This document shows, one piece after another, positions 8,644-17,771 of a stretch of 64,000 nucleotides of DNA. The number at the start of each line of letters is the position of its first letter. Position 1 is the first letter of the stretch. The position numbers and the translations under genes were made by a program. Under the pieces are notes generated by a model. That model saw only the letters and a list, made by a program, of their open reading frames with translations, was not told the DNA's origin and made no database searches. The stretch spans positions 1 to 64,000 of the forward strand of contig NZ_LJPW01000172.1 of assembly GCF_001400735.1 (NCBI RefSeq), written 5' to 3'. The stretch comes from Pseudomonas caricapapayae (GTDB lineage: Bacteria; Pseudomonadota; Gammaproteobacteria; Pseudomonadales; Pseudomonadaceae).

Positions 8644-9441
8644 ATGAGCCTCAGTGCTTCGCAACGCATCGTTCACCGGCTGGCACCCTGGGCACTTCCA
8701 GTCCTGTTGCTGGCCGTCTGGCAGCTGTCGGTCAGCGCCGGGTGGTTATCCACACGTATTCTGCCCGCACCCAGCGCAGTCATCGAAGCGGGCATCAATC
8801 TGGTTGCCAGTGGCGAAATCTGGACGCACCTGGCGATCAGTGGCTGGCGCGCCGGGATCGGCTTCGCCATTGGCGGCGGCATCGGCCTGGCTCTGGGCTT
8901 TATTACCGGCCTGAGCAAATGGGGCGAGCGGCTGCTGGACAGTTCGGTGCAGATGATTCGCAACGTCCCGCATCTGGCGCTGATCCCGCTGGTCATCCTG
9001 TGGTTCGGCATCGACGAGACCGCCAAGATATTTCTCGTGGCGCTGGGCACCCTGTTCCCGATTTATCTGAACACCTACCACGGCATTCGTAACATCGATC
9101 CGGCGCTTGTGGAGATGTCACGCAGCTACGGCCTGTCCGGTTTCAGCCTGTTCCGTCATGTGATTCTGCCAGGTGCGATGCCGTCGATTCTGGTGGGCGT
9201 GCGCTTTGCGCTGGGCTTCATGTGGCTGACGCTGATTGTGGCGGAAACCATTTCTGCCAGCTCCGGCATTGGCTATCTGGCGATGAACGCGCGGGAGTTC
9301 CTGCAGACCGACATCGTGGTACTGGCCATCGTGCTGTATGCCGTGCTCGGCAAGCTGGCCGATCTGGCTGCTCGCGGTCTGGAGCGCGTCTGCCTGCGCT
9401 GGCACCCGGCCTATCAAGTAAGCAAAGGCGGTGCAGCATGA
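8644..9441 (+). CDS. ssuC: Sulfonate ABC transporter permease SsuC
   Basis: Inner-membrane permease of 265 residues, same family as TauC. It has six hydrophobic segments and an EAA-type loop (EMSRSYGLSGFSLFRHVILPG) for docking with SsuB. The ATG at 8644 follows GAGGAGA; the longer frame that starts inside ssuA is rejected. Its stop overlaps the ssuB start by four bases (ATGA), so they are coupled. It pairs with SsuA and SsuB to bring alkanesulfonates or arylsulfonates into the cytoplasm. Confidence 0.94.
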   Translation: MSLSASQRIVHRLAPWALPVLLLAVWQLSVSAGWLSTRILPAPSAVIEAGINLVASGEIWTHLAISGWRAGIGFAIGGGIGLALGFITGLSKWGERLLDSSVQMIRNVPHLALIPLVILWFGIDETAKIFLVALGTLFPIYLNTYHGIRNIDPALVEMSRSYGLSGFSLFRHVILPGAMPSILVGVRFALGFMWLTLIVAETISASSGIGYLAMNAREFLQTDIVVLAIVLYAVLGKLADLAARGLERVCLRWHPAYQVSKGGAA

Positions 9442-10250
9442 CCAGTCTTAAACAGCAACCTCCGCATTTGCTGCGTGGCATCCCGCTGGCGGTACGCAAC
9501 CTGAAAAAGGCGTTTGGCACTCGCGAAGTGCTCAAGGACATCGACCTGCATATTCCGGCCGGTCAGTTCGTCGCCATCGTCGGCCGTAGCGGCTGCGGTA
9601 AAAGTACCTTGTTGCGCCTGCTTGCCGGCCTCGACAAGCCAACCGAGGGTCAATTGCTAGCAGGTTCTGCACCACTGGACGACGCTCGTGAGGACACGCG
9701 TTTGATGTTCCAGGAGGCGCGTTTGCTGCCCTGGAAAAAGATCATCGATAACGTCGGCCTCGGCCTTAGCGGCGATTGGCGGGCGCAGGCGCTTGAAGCG
9801 CTTGAGGCCGTTGGCCTTGCCGAGCGCGCCAATGAGTGGCCAGCGGCATTGTCCGGTGGCCAGAAGCAACGCGTTGCTTTGGCTCGTGCGCTGATTCACA
9901 AACCGCGTCTGCTGTTGCTTGATGAGCCTCTGGGCGCGCTGGATGCTCTGACCCGGATCGAAATGCAGCAACTGATTGAAAAACTGTGGGGCCAATACGG
10001 CTTCACGGTGCTGCTGGTGACTCACGACGTCAGCGAGGCTGTTGCCATTGCCGACAGAGTCATCCTGATCGAAGAAGGCCAGATTGGCCTGGACCTGCTG
10101 GTCGACCTGCCACGTCCACGTGTTCGTGGCTCGCATCGCCTTGCGGCACTGGAAGCCGAAGTCCTCAACCGCGTGCTGGCCCTGCCGGGCTCGCCACCTG
10201 ACCCGGAACCGTTTTCGCCACTGCCCACGCAACTGCGCTGGGCAAATTAA
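9438..10250 (+). CDS. ssuB: Sulfonate ABC transporter ATP-binding protein SsuB
   Basis: ABC ATPase of 270 residues. Walker A is GRSGCGKST at residues 49-57, the signature LSGGQKQR at 137-144 and Walker B LLLLDEP at 157-163, followed by a switch histidine in LVTHDVSEAV. The ATG at 9438 overlaps the ssuC stop by four bases; an upstream in-frame extension of 72 codons lies within ssuC and is rejected. The C-terminal 40 residues are proline-rich. It powers the SsuABC importer. Confidence 0.94.
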   Translation: MTSLKQQPPHLLRGIPLAVRNLKKAFGTREVLKDIDLHIPAGQFVAIVGRSGCGKSTLLRLLAGLDKPTEGQLLAGSAPLDDAREDTRLMFQEARLLPWKKIIDNVGLGLSGDWRAQALEALEAVGLAERANEWPAALSGGQKQRVALARALIHKPRLLLLDEPLGALDALTRIEMQQLIEKLWGQYGFTVLLVTHDVSEAVAIADRVILIEEGQIGLDLLVDLPRPRVRGSHRLAALEAEVLNRVLALPGSPPDPEPFSPLPTQLRWAN

Positions 10251-10276
10251 CCCTGATCCCCAAAGGAAGACATGCC

Positions 10277-10492
10277 ATGACTATCAAAGCCATCAACGTT
10301 CGTAACCAGTTCAAAGGCACCATCAAGGAAATCGTTCACGGCGACGTACTGTCGGAAATCGACGTACAAACCGCTTCCGGCGTTGTGACCTCGGTCATCA
10401 CCACCCGCTCGGTAAAAGAGCTGGAACTGGTCGTGGGCAGCGAAGTAATCGCCTTCGTGAAGTCGACTGAAGTCTCCATCGCCAAGCTGTAA
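10277..10492 (+). CDS. ssuF: Molybdopterin-binding-like protein SsuF
   Basis: Small TOBE/Mop-domain protein of 71 residues; the whole chain is one domain (KAINVRNQFKGTIKEI at the N-terminus, TTRSVKELELVVGSEVIAFVKSTEVSIAKL-type Mop fold quoted here only as a pattern). Mop domains bind molybdate or similar oxyanions. In pseudomonads, ssuF is the last gene of the ssu operon and is needed for growth on sulfonates in P. putida, but its biochemical role is unsettled. It lies 26 bases after ssuB, with AAAGGAAG before the ATG and a terminator just after. Confidence 0.9.
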   Translation: MTIKAINVRNQFKGTIKEIVHGDVLSEIDVQTASGVVTSVITTRSVKELELVVGSEVIAFVKSTEVSIAKL

Positions 10493-10509
10493 ACGATGGG
10501 CAAAAAACA

Positions 10510-10540
10510 CCCCGGACGGTTATAGCCCTCCGGGGTTTTC
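10510..10540 (+). terminator. Rho-independent terminator of the ssu operon
   Basis: Perfect seven-base stem CCCCGGA / TCCGGGG with a 12-base loop followed by TTTTC, 17 bases after the ssuF stop. Confidence 0.92.
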
Positions 10541-10630
10541 AGTTTTTTACCTGGCAGTTCTGTGAGGTAGGCGAACTATCGGTTTTGCCGAATGCTGGCG
10601 TCATGATGTTTCTTGCTTTAGCTACCCTGC

Positions 10631-11266
10631 TCATAATGCGGTCCTCTTCACTAAAAACATCGGCAAATACAACCCCAGATAAGCATCGAATACCCGCATG
10701 CCTTCCTCGGCCATGCGCGGTGTGATCGCGTCATGCAACTGCACTGACCGCGCATATACCCGATCCCCCAGTTCCATAGCCAGCGCAAACACGTCCACGT
10801 CATCCGGCAGCGCGGGCAGTTGAAAGTGGCGATCGAATACCTCCAGCATCAGTTGCCCCAGTTCTATGTCATGTTGCCGGTCGGCCTGGTTGATTTCAGT
10901 CAGGCCGTGCTGGGCGAGGATCAATTGGCGGGCGGCGGCGTCGGCGTTGTAGATGGCGAGCATGCGCAGTTCGACGATGCGTGACAGATCGCGCCAGGTG
11001 GTGAGCTGATCGTGATCGATGGGTGCTTGCAGCGATGCGCGGAAGGCGGCGTGGATATCGGCGGTCAGTGCTTCAAGCAGGGCCGGAACGCTGGCGAAGA
11101 AGTGATACACCGACGACGGCGGAATGCCGGCGCGCTCGGCAACGCTGTAGATCGACAGGCTGGCCACCCCTTGTTCGGCAAGCAGCGTGCGTGCGGCGTC
11201 GAGAATCGAGTCGATTCTGGCCTGGCTGCGTGCTTGAGGTTTACGAGGTGCGGCGGCGCGTGTCAT
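10631..11266 (-). CDS. TetR-family transcriptional regulator
   Basis: DNA-binding repressor of 211 residues with an N-terminal TetR helix-turn-helix at about residues 16-62 (DSILDAARTLLAEQG, then LSIYSVAERAGIPPSSVYHFF). A ligand-binding helical domain of about 140 residues follows. The start at 11266 has AAGAG eight bases upstream; an ATG ten codons further up (11296) is possible. It lies convergent to ssuF and upstream of spuI in the same direction, separated by a repeat and a terminator. The target and ligand are unknown; control of the neighbouring glutamine-synthetase-like or polyamine genes is a guess from location. Confidence 0.88.
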   Translation of the reverse strand: MTRAAAPRKPQARSQARIDSILDAARTLLAEQGVASLSIYSVAERAGIPPSSVYHFFASVPALLEALTADIHAAFRASLQAPIDHDQLTTWRDLSRIVELRMLAIYNADAAARQLILAQHGLTEINQADRQHDIELGQLMLEVFDRHFQLPALPDDVDVFALAMELGDRVYARSVQLHDAITPRMAEEGMRVFDAYLGLYLPMFLVKRTAL

Positions 11267-11398
11267 GGGCGTGGCTCTTGGCTGGGCTGCTGGCATTGTA
11301 AGGGATTCTGACTGGATGGTTCGCTGTCGTCGCCAAACGATTATCGCTCCCACGCCCCGCGCTCATCGGTATACAAAAATCCAACTGTTTATCGTGCC

Positions 11399-11523
11399 AA
11401 TGCTCCGCGTTGGCATGCAGTTCGTGACGCTCTGCGTCACAAATTCGGGCCGCACTGCATGTTCAAGATCGGACGCAGAGCGTCCAGAACGGCATTCCCA
11501 CGCTGGAGCGTGAGGAACGATAG
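11399..11523. repeat. Single copy of the ~124-bp palindromic repeat
   Basis: One diverged unit of the family seen in tandem near 36-37 kb. It contains GTGACGCTCTGCGTCAC, then GGACGCAGAGCGTCCAGAAC, then ATTCCCACGCTGGAGCGTG and GAGGAACGATAG. The first two arms are complementary and can pair. It sits in the 330-base gap between the TetR gene and spuI; no gene is seen in this gap. Confidence 0.85.
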
Positions 11524-11544
11524 GTGTCCGGGGCATGCACGCCA

Positions 11545-11585
11545 AACAAAAACGCCGCAAGGCTCAAAGCCTGCGGCGTTTTGTG
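11545..11585 (-). terminator. Bidirectional terminator downstream of spuI
   Basis: Stem AAAACGCCGCA / TGCGGCGTTTT with a 12-base loop that can extend (AGGC...GCC). A-rich on the left and T-rich on the right, so it can stop transcription from either side; it lies 15 bases past the spuI stop. Confidence 0.9.
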
Positions 11586-11599
11586 TCACTCGGCCTCAA

Positions 11600-12976
11600 T
11601 CAGACCGTATGCAGATACCAGTTGTACTCGAGGTCGGAGATGGAGTGTTCGAACTCCTCCAGCTCGCTCTCTTTACAGGCCACGAAGATATCGATGTACT
11701 TCGGATCTATGTATTTGGCCATGACTGCATTGTCGTCCAGCTCGCGCAAGGCATCGCGCAAGTTGTTCGGCAGACTCTGTTCATGCTGCTCGTAGGAGTT
11801 GCCTTCTACCGGAGCGCCCGGCTCGACCTTGTTGACCAGACCGTGATGCACGCCCGCCAGGACAGAAGCCATCACCAGATACGGGTTGGCATCGGCACCC
11901 GCAACGCGGTGTTCGATACGTACCGCATCGGCAGTGCCGGTCGGTACGCGAACGGCAACCGTCCGGTTATCCAGGCCCCAAGTCGGCGAGTTGGGGACAT
12001 AGAACTGGGCACCGAAACGGCGGTACGAGTTGACGTTCGGGCACAGAAAAGCCATTTGTGCCGGCAGGGTCTCGAGCACACCGCCGATTGCGTGACGCAA
12101 TGCGGCGTTCTGCTCGGGATCCTCGCTGGTGAAGATGTTCTTGCCGTCGCGATCCAGAATCGAGATGTGAACGTGCAGACCATTGCCCGCCTGACCCGGA
12201 TAGGGTTTGGCCATGAAGGTCGTGTCCATCTCGTGATCGTAGGCAATGTTCTTGATCAGGCGCTTGAGCAGCACGGCGTAATCGCACGCCTTGATGGCAT
12301 CCGCGACGTGATGCAAGTTGACTTCGAACTGTGCCGGGGCGCTTTCCTTGACGATGGCGTCGGCAGGGATGCCTTGCTCTTTGGCACCTTCAAGGATGTC
12401 CTGAAGGCAGTCGACGTATTCGTCGAGGTCATCGATCAGGTAGACCTGTGTCGAATGCGGGCGTTTGCCGGAGATCGGGGAGCGTGGCGGTTGCGGGCGA
12501 CCGTTCACGTTCTCCTGATCGATCAGGTAGAACTCCAGTTCGAACGCTGCGCAGATGGTCAGGCCCATTTCATCGAATTTGGCGACAACCTGACGCAATA
12601 CTTCGCGCGGATCGGCGAAAAACGGATCACCTTCGATTTCGTGCATGGTCATCAGCAATTGCGCGGTAGGGCGCTTTTGCCACGGCTCGTTGCACAGGGT
12701 ATCGGGGATGGGGTAGCAGATACGGTCGGCATCACCGATATCCAGGCCCAGACCGGTGCTTTCCACCGTGGAGCCATTGATATCCAGGGCAAATAAAGAG
12801 GCCGGCAGGTTGATGCCTTTCTCGTAAACCTTATGGAGGCTGGTGCGTTCGATGCGTTTGCCACGCACCACACCATTCATATCTGCAATCAGAAGGTCAA
12901 CGTACAGAACCTCAGGATGTTCCTTAAGGAACGCGTTCGCTTCGTTAAGCTGAACGGCACGCGGGGGTACCGACAT
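11600..12976 (-). CDS. spuI: Glutamate-polyamine ligase SpuI (glutamine-synthetase family)
   Basis: ATP-dependent ligase of 458 residues that gamma-glutamylates polyamines (first step of the gamma-glutamyl route), or a close relative. Glutamine-synthetase beta-grasp and catalytic domains are complete: FELEFYLID for the metal site, FMAKPYPGQAGNGLHVHIS for the ATP/glutamate site, NSYRRF and RIEHRVAGADANPYL near the C-terminus. It lacks the adenylylation region of true GlnA. The gene is divergent from spuB across a 593-base region, as in P. aeruginosa spuI. Substrate choice (putrescine, spermidine, cadaverine or another amine) cannot be read from sequence. Confidence 0.88.
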   Translation of the reverse strand: MSVPPRAVQLNEANAFLKEHPEVLYVDLLIADMNGVVRGKRIERTSLHKVYEKGINLPASLFALDINGSTVESTGLGLDIGDADRICYPIPDTLCNEPWQKRPTAQLLMTMHEIEGDPFFADPREVLRQVVAKFDEMGLTICAAFELEFYLIDQENVNGRPQPPRSPISGKRPHSTQVYLIDDLDEYVDCLQDILEGAKEQGIPADAIVKESAPAQFEVNLHHVADAIKACDYAVLLKRLIKNIAYDHEMDTTFMAKPYPGQAGNGLHVHISILDRDGKNIFTSEDPEQNAALRHAIGGVLETLPAQMAFLCPNVNSYRRFGAQFYVPNSPTWGLDNRTVAVRVPTGTADAVRIEHRVAGADANPYLVMASVLAGVHHGLVNKVEPGAPVEGNSYEQHEQSLPNNLRDALRELDDNAVMAKYIDPKYIDIFVACKESELEEFEHSISDLEYNWYLHTV

Positions 12977-13569
12977 GATGCAACACCTTTGTTGTTAAAA
13001 ATATCAATCATCAATGATTGCGGATCTCAGTCAATCCGAAAGCCATGATGAAGTCAATAGAGCCATTTTTGCCCTAAAACTGCGCCATATGGCCTTTTTT
13101 GCTGCTATTTAGGGCGTTTTATTCTGCTTCCTGGTAATGCTGGATACGGGCTTGAGCGGCCTGTCTTCTATTATTAACGGGCTGTTGTATAAAAAAATGA
13201 ACGAGGCTAAGCTCGATCGCAACCCAATAGAGCAACAATAGCGGGGGTCCAATGCGTCACCTTCCATTGGTCGACACGCAGATATCCAGTCGGTACCGCG
13301 GCCATCATGCCTGTGATATCAGTGCTCGTGGTGGATTGACGCACATTGCGACACTCCCGGACGGCCATCAGAGCCCGTCTGCTCTACTCTCAAGGCTGGA
13401 CATTACCACTATAACGGCGTCGTCAGTGTGACCGTCCCGTCTGGAAATCCGGCTCTGCAGCTGTCACCTTACCCCTATTCGGCTCTCGCCGAAACGAGTT
13501 GTACCCATGACGCCGATGCGTCTAGAAAACGCCTGATCACGGTCAGGACAATAAAACCCTGAGGTATTT
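12977..13569. promoter_or_regulatory. Divergent control region between spuI and spuB
   Basis: About 590 bases in which P. aeruginosa carries spuA (a glutamine-amidotransferase-like gamma-glutamyl hydrolase); no spuA is present here in either strand. The only frame worth noting is ATG 13252 to 13431 on the plus strand (59 codons), which matches nothing I know. The left part (12980-13130) is AT-rich with a CCATATGG palindrome at about 13085 and probably holds both promoters. The spuB leader would therefore be long. Confidence 0.55.
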
Positions 13570-14928
13570 ATGAGTACCAACCTCGACCAGCTCACCGATT
13601 GGTTGAAAGAACACAAGATTACCGAAGTCGAATGCATGATGTCCGACCTTACCGGCATCACCCGCGGCAAGATCTCGCCGACCAACAAATTCATCGCTGA
13701 AAAAGGCATGCGTCTGCCTGAAAGCGTGCTGTTGCAGACGGTAACCGGTGACTATGTAGAGGACGATATCTACTACGAGCTGCTGGACCCGGCAGACATC
13801 GACATGATTTGCCGCCCCGACCAGAACGCGGTGTACCTGGTGCCCTGGGCGGTAGAGCCCACAGCGCAGGTGATTCACGACACCTACGACAAGCAGGGCA
13901 ACCCTATCGAGCTGTCGCCGCGCAACGTCTTGAAGAAGGTCCTGAAACTCTACGCCGATCAAGGCTGGCAGCCCATCGTGGCACCCGAGATGGAGTTTTA
14001 CCTGACCAAACGCAGTGATGACCCCGACTATCCGCTGCAGCCGCCAATCGGTCGCTCCGGGCGGCCCGAGACCGGGCGGCAGTCGTTCTCCATCGAAGCT
14101 GCCAATGAGTTCGACCCATTGTTCGAAGACGTCTATGACTGGTGCGAGCTGCAGAATCTGGATCTGGATACGCTGATCCACGAAGACGGCACGGCGCAGA
14201 TGGAAATCAACTTCCGTCACGGCGACGCTCTGTCGCTGGCTGATCAGATTCTGGTGTTCAAGCGCACCATGCGCGAAGCCGCCCTCAAGCATGACGTTGC
14301 GGCGACCTTCATGGCCAAGCCGATGACCGGCGAGCCTGGCAGTGCCATGCACTTGCACCAGAGCATCATCGACATCGAGACCGGCAAGAACATCTTCTCG
14401 AATGAAGACGGGACCATGAGCGAGCTGTTTCTGAACCATGTCGGTGGTCTGCAGAAATTCATCCCCGAGCTGTTGCCGCTGTTCGCGCCCAACGTCAACT
14501 CGTTTCGCCGCTTTCTGCCCGACACTTCGGCCCCGGTGAATGTCGAGTGGGGCGAAGAAAACCGCACCGTCGGCCTGCGCGTGCCGGATGCCGTGCCGCA
14601 GAACCGCCGTGTGGAAAACCGTCTGCCGGGTGCCGATGCCAATCCTTATCTGGCCATCGCCGCCAGCCTGCTGTGCGGGTTTATCGGCATGGTCGAAGGC
14701 ATCAACCCGAGCGCGCCGGTGGTCGGGCGTGGCTACGAGCGGCGCAACCTGCGCCTGCCGTTGACCATCGAAGACGCGCTGGAGCGCATGGAAAACAGCA
14801 AGACCATTGAAAAATACCTGGGCAAGAAATTCATCATCGGTTATGTCGCGGTCAAGCGCGCCGAGCATGAAAACTTCAAGCGCGTGATCAGTTCGTGGGA
14901 GCGGGAATTCCTGCTTTTCGCCGTCTGA
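13570..14928 (+). CDS. spuB: Glutamate-polyamine ligase SpuB (glutamine-synthetase family)
   Basis: Second glutamine-synthetase-like ligase, 452 residues, paralogous to the divergent SpuI. The metal site is APEMEFYLTK, the catalytic loop FMAKPMTGEPGSAMHLHQS, with NSFRRF and NRLPGADANPYLA near the C-terminus. Pseudomonas species keep several such ligases with different amine preferences (the PauA/SpuB group). It is the first gene of the spuBC-DEFGH run; the downstream aminotransferase and transporter support a polyamine role. The gap to spuC is 68 bases. Substrate preference is unknown. Confidence 0.88.
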   Translation: MSTNLDQLTDWLKEHKITEVECMMSDLTGITRGKISPTNKFIAEKGMRLPESVLLQTVTGDYVEDDIYYELLDPADIDMICRPDQNAVYLVPWAVEPTAQVIHDTYDKQGNPIELSPRNVLKKVLKLYADQGWQPIVAPEMEFYLTKRSDDPDYPLQPPIGRSGRPETGRQSFSIEAANEFDPLFEDVYDWCELQNLDLDTLIHEDGTAQMEINFRHGDALSLADQILVFKRTMREAALKHDVAATFMAKPMTGEPGSAMHLHQSIIDIETGKNIFSNEDGTMSELFLNHVGGLQKFIPELLPLFAPNVNSFRRFLPDTSAPVNVEWGEENRTVGLRVPDAVPQNRRVENRLPGADANPYLAIAASLLCGFIGMVEGINPSAPVVGRGYERRNLRLPLTIEDALERMENSKTIEKYLGKKFIIGYVAVKRAEHENFKRVISSWEREFLLFAV

Positions 14929-14996
14929 TCGCGCAGAGCGCTGCTGCGGCTGATGCACGGCGCTCTGACAACTGACCTGATCAAAGGAAGTGCTGC

Positions 14997-16361
14997 ATGA
15001 GTGCCAACAACCCGCAAACCCTCGAATGGCAGGCCCTGAGCAGCGAGCATCACCTGGCACCGTTCAGCGATTACAAGCAGTTGAAAGAGAAAGGCCCGCG
15101 CATCATCACTCGCGCCGAGGGCGTTTATCTGTGGGACAGCGAGGGCAACAAGATCCTCGATGGCATGTCCGGCCTGTGGTGCGTTGCCATTGGCTATGGT
15201 CGCGAAGAACTGGCCGACGCTGCCAGCAAGCAGATGCGTGAGCTGCCTTACTACAACCTGTTCTTCCAGACCGCCCACCCGCCGGTGCTGGAGCTGGCCA
15301 AGGCTATTTCCGAGATCGCTCCACAAGGCATGAATCATGTGTTCTTCACCGGCTCAGGCTCCGAAGGCAATGACACGATGCTGCGCATGGTTCGTCATTA
15401 CTGGGCGCTCAAGGGGCAGCCGAACAAGAAAACCATTATCAGCCGCGTCAACGGTTATCACGGTTCGACCGTCGCCGGAGCCAGCCTGGGCGGCATGACG
15501 TACATGCACGAGCAGGGCGACTTGCCGATCCCGGGGGTGGTGCATATTCCGCAGCCGTACTGGTTCGGCGAAGGTGGCGACATGACACCCGACGAGTTTG
15601 GGGTGTGGGCTGCCGAGCAACTGGAAAAGAAAATTCTCGAACTGGGCGTCGAGAACGTCGGGGCATTCATCGCCGAGCCGATCCAGGGCGCGGGCGGTGT
15701 GATCATCCCGCCCGAGTCCTACTGGCCAAAGATCAAGGAGATCCTTTCCCGCTACGACATCCTCTTCGCCGCCGATGAGGTCATTTGTGGCTTCGGGCGC
15801 ACCAGTGAGTGGTTCGGTAGCGATTTCTACGGCCTCAAGCCAGACATGATGACCATCGCCAAAGGGCTAACCTCCGGTTACGTGCCGATGGGTGGCCTGA
15901 TCGTACGCGATGAAATCGTTGCGGTGCTCAACGACGGCGGCGATTTCAATCACGGCTTCACCTACTCGGGGCATCCGGTGGCGGCTGCGGTTGCGCTGGA
16001 GAACATACGTATCCTGCGCGAAGAAAAGATCGTCGAACGGGTCAAGTTGGAAACGGCACCGTATTTGCAAAAGCGTTTGCGTGAGTTGAGCGATCATCCA
16101 CTGGTGGGCGAAGTCCGCGGCGTCGGGCTGCTGGGGGCCATCGAACTGGTGAAGAACAAGGTCACTCGCGAGCGTTACACCGACAAGGGCGCGGGAATGA
16201 TCTGTCGAACCTTCTGCTTCGATAATGGCCTGATCATGCGGGCTGTGGGCGATACGATGATCATTGCGCCGCCATTGGTGATCAGTTTTGTGGAAATCGA
16301 CGAGCTGGTCGAAAAGGCTCGCAAATGCCTGGACCTGACGCTGGCGGTATTGCAGGACTGA
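14997..16361 (+). CDS. spuC: Putrescine-pyruvate aminotransferase SpuC
   Basis: Class III PLP-dependent aminotransferase, 454 residues, which transfers the amino group of putrescine (and related polyamines) to pyruvate, giving 4-aminobutanal and alanine. The PLP lysine is Lys289 in TIAKGLTSGYVPMG, the cofactor-binding aspartate lies in FAADEVICGFGRT, and the phosphate-binding GSGSEGNDT is near residue 118. AAAGGAAG precedes the ATG. It sits between spuB and the polyamine-binding proteins. The family also contains beta-alanine and taurine transaminases; context decides for SpuC. Confidence 0.92.
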   Translation: MSANNPQTLEWQALSSEHHLAPFSDYKQLKEKGPRIITRAEGVYLWDSEGNKILDGMSGLWCVAIGYGREELADAASKQMRELPYYNLFFQTAHPPVLELAKAISEIAPQGMNHVFFTGSGSEGNDTMLRMVRHYWALKGQPNKKTIISRVNGYHGSTVAGASLGGMTYMHEQGDLPIPGVVHIPQPYWFGEGGDMTPDEFGVWAAEQLEKKILELGVENVGAFIAEPIQGAGGVIIPPESYWPKIKEILSRYDILFAADEVICGFGRTSEWFGSDFYGLKPDMMTIAKGLTSGYVPMGGLIVRDEIVAVLNDGGDFNHGFTYSGHPVAAAVALENIRILREEKIVERVKLETAPYLQKRLRELSDHPLVGEVRGVGLLGAIELVKNKVTRERYTDKGAGMICRTFCFDNGLIMRAVGDTMIIAPPLVISFVEIDELVEKARKCLDLTLAVLQD

Positions 16362-16502
16362 ATCCGCAAAAAAAGTGTCGATTCAAGCGCAATGTGCGTT
16401 GTTTTAGGGGCCTTGGCTTGTAAGCCTGCCCAGGAAATTGCCAGACTAATGGCTACACGCCGCTAACTGACGGTCAGTGATAAAAATACATTGGAGCTAC
16501 GC

Positions 16503-17600
16503 ATGAAAAAATTTGGCAAGACCCTTCTCGCGCTGTCCCTGATGGGCGTTGTGGCCGCCGCTGCGCAGGCCGATGACAAAGTGCTGCACGTCTACAACTG
16601 GTCCGATTACATCGCGCCGGACACCGTTGCCAAGTTCGAGAAGGAATCGGGCATCAAGGTGGTCTACGACGTTTTCGACAGCAACGAGACGCTGGAAGCC
16701 AAATTGCTCGCTGGCAAGTCCGGCTATGACATTGTTGTGCCGTCCAACAACTTCCTGGCCAAGCAGATCAAGGCCGGTGTTTATCAGGAACTGGACAAGT
16801 CCAGGCTGCCAAACTGGAAGAACCTGAACGAATCGCTGCTCAAGGCCGTGTCGGTCAGCGATCCGGATAACAAGCATGCCTTCCCGTACATGTGGGGGTC
16901 GATCGGTATCGGCATCAACCCGGACAAGGTCAAGGCTGCACTGGGGGCCGATGCGCCGGTCAACTCGTGGGATCTGCTGTTCAAGCCGGAAAACGCTGCC
17001 AAGCTGAAATCGTGCGGCATCAGCTTCCTCGACTCGCCGACCGAAATGCTGCCGATTGCCTTGCATTATCTGGGCTACCCGACCGACTCTCAGGACAAGA
17101 AGCAGCTTGCCGAAGCTGAAGCGCTGTTCATGAAGATTCGTCCGTCGATTGGCTATTTCCACTCGTCCAAGTACATCTCGGACCTGGCCAACGGCAACAT
17201 TTGCGTAGCCGTCGGCTATTCGGGTGACATCTATCAGGCCAAGTCGCGTGCTGCCGAGGCCGGTGGCAAGGTCAAAGTTGCCTACAACATTCCGAAAGAA
17301 GGCGCTGGCAGCTTCTATGACATGGTCGCCATTCCCAAGGATGCCGAAAACGTCGAAGGTGCCTACAAGTTCATGACCTTCCTGATGAAGCCGGAAATCA
17401 TGGCCGAAATCACCAATGCAGTACGCTTCCCGAACGGCAACGCGGCGGCCACGGCACTGGTCGACAAGGAAATCACCAGTGACCCTGGCGTTTATCCACC
17501 TGCCGATGTTCAGGCCAAGTTGTATGCAATCGCGGACTTGCCGGCTGCGACCCAGCGGATCATGACCCGCAGCTGGACCAAGATAAAGTCAGGTAAATAA
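16503..17600 (+). CDS. spuD: Putrescine-binding periplasmic protein SpuD
   Basis: PotF-type substrate-binding protein, 365 residues. A signal peptide with cleavage after AQA (about residue 21) is followed by DDKVLHVYNWSDYIAPDTV, the family N-terminus. The polyamine pocket elements NWSDY, VFDSNETLEAKLL, PYMWGSIGI and the C-terminal MTRSWTKIKSGK are present. The ATG at 16503 follows TTGGAGC; an ATG four codons upstream is less likely. In P. aeruginosa SpuD prefers putrescine and SpuE spermidine; the same split is inferred here. It is about 57 percent identical to SpuE by rough inspection of shared blocks, so the pair is an old duplication. Confidence 0.9.
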   Translation: MKKFGKTLLALSLMGVVAAAAQADDKVLHVYNWSDYIAPDTVAKFEKESGIKVVYDVFDSNETLEAKLLAGKSGYDIVVPSNNFLAKQIKAGVYQELDKSRLPNWKNLNESLLKAVSVSDPDNKHAFPYMWGSIGIGINPDKVKAALGADAPVNSWDLLFKPENAAKLKSCGISFLDSPTEMLPIALHYLGYPTDSQDKKQLAEAEALFMKIRPSIGYFHSSKYISDLANGNICVAVGYSGDIYQAKSRAAEAGGKVKVAYNIPKEGAGSFYDMVAIPKDAENVEGAYKFMTFLMKPEIMAEITNAVRFPNGNAAATALVDKEITSDPGVYPPADVQAKLYAIADLPAATQRIMTRSWTKIKSGK

Positions 17601-17771
17601 GCCTGTCATCAAACCTGTGGATGCTGCGTAGCCTTGGCCACGCAGCCTCCAGCAGACAGGAATATTGCCTAAACCTTTGCTGGATGGACGCATAGACGGT
17701 AAGTTGCGCGCCGGTTTGGTTTTCCGGACGCCCTCCGGCGCTCAGGCCCCTCTGTTAAAAGGACTCATTCT
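17601..17771. other. spuD-spuE spacer with hairpin
   Basis: A stem GCTGCGT / ACGCAGC lies at 17623-17646 with a ten-base loop and no T-run, so it is more likely an mRNA-stabilising structure than a terminator. The spuE Shine-Dalgarno AAAAGGA ends at 17763. Confidence 0.5.

Noticed and set aside
11459..12796. 445-codon plus frame opposite spuI
   Set aside because: Shadow frame of a clear glutamine-synthetase-family gene.
13543..15060. 505-codon minus frame opposite spuB
   Set aside because: Shadow frame; no family motif, and it crosses the spuB-spuC gap by chance.
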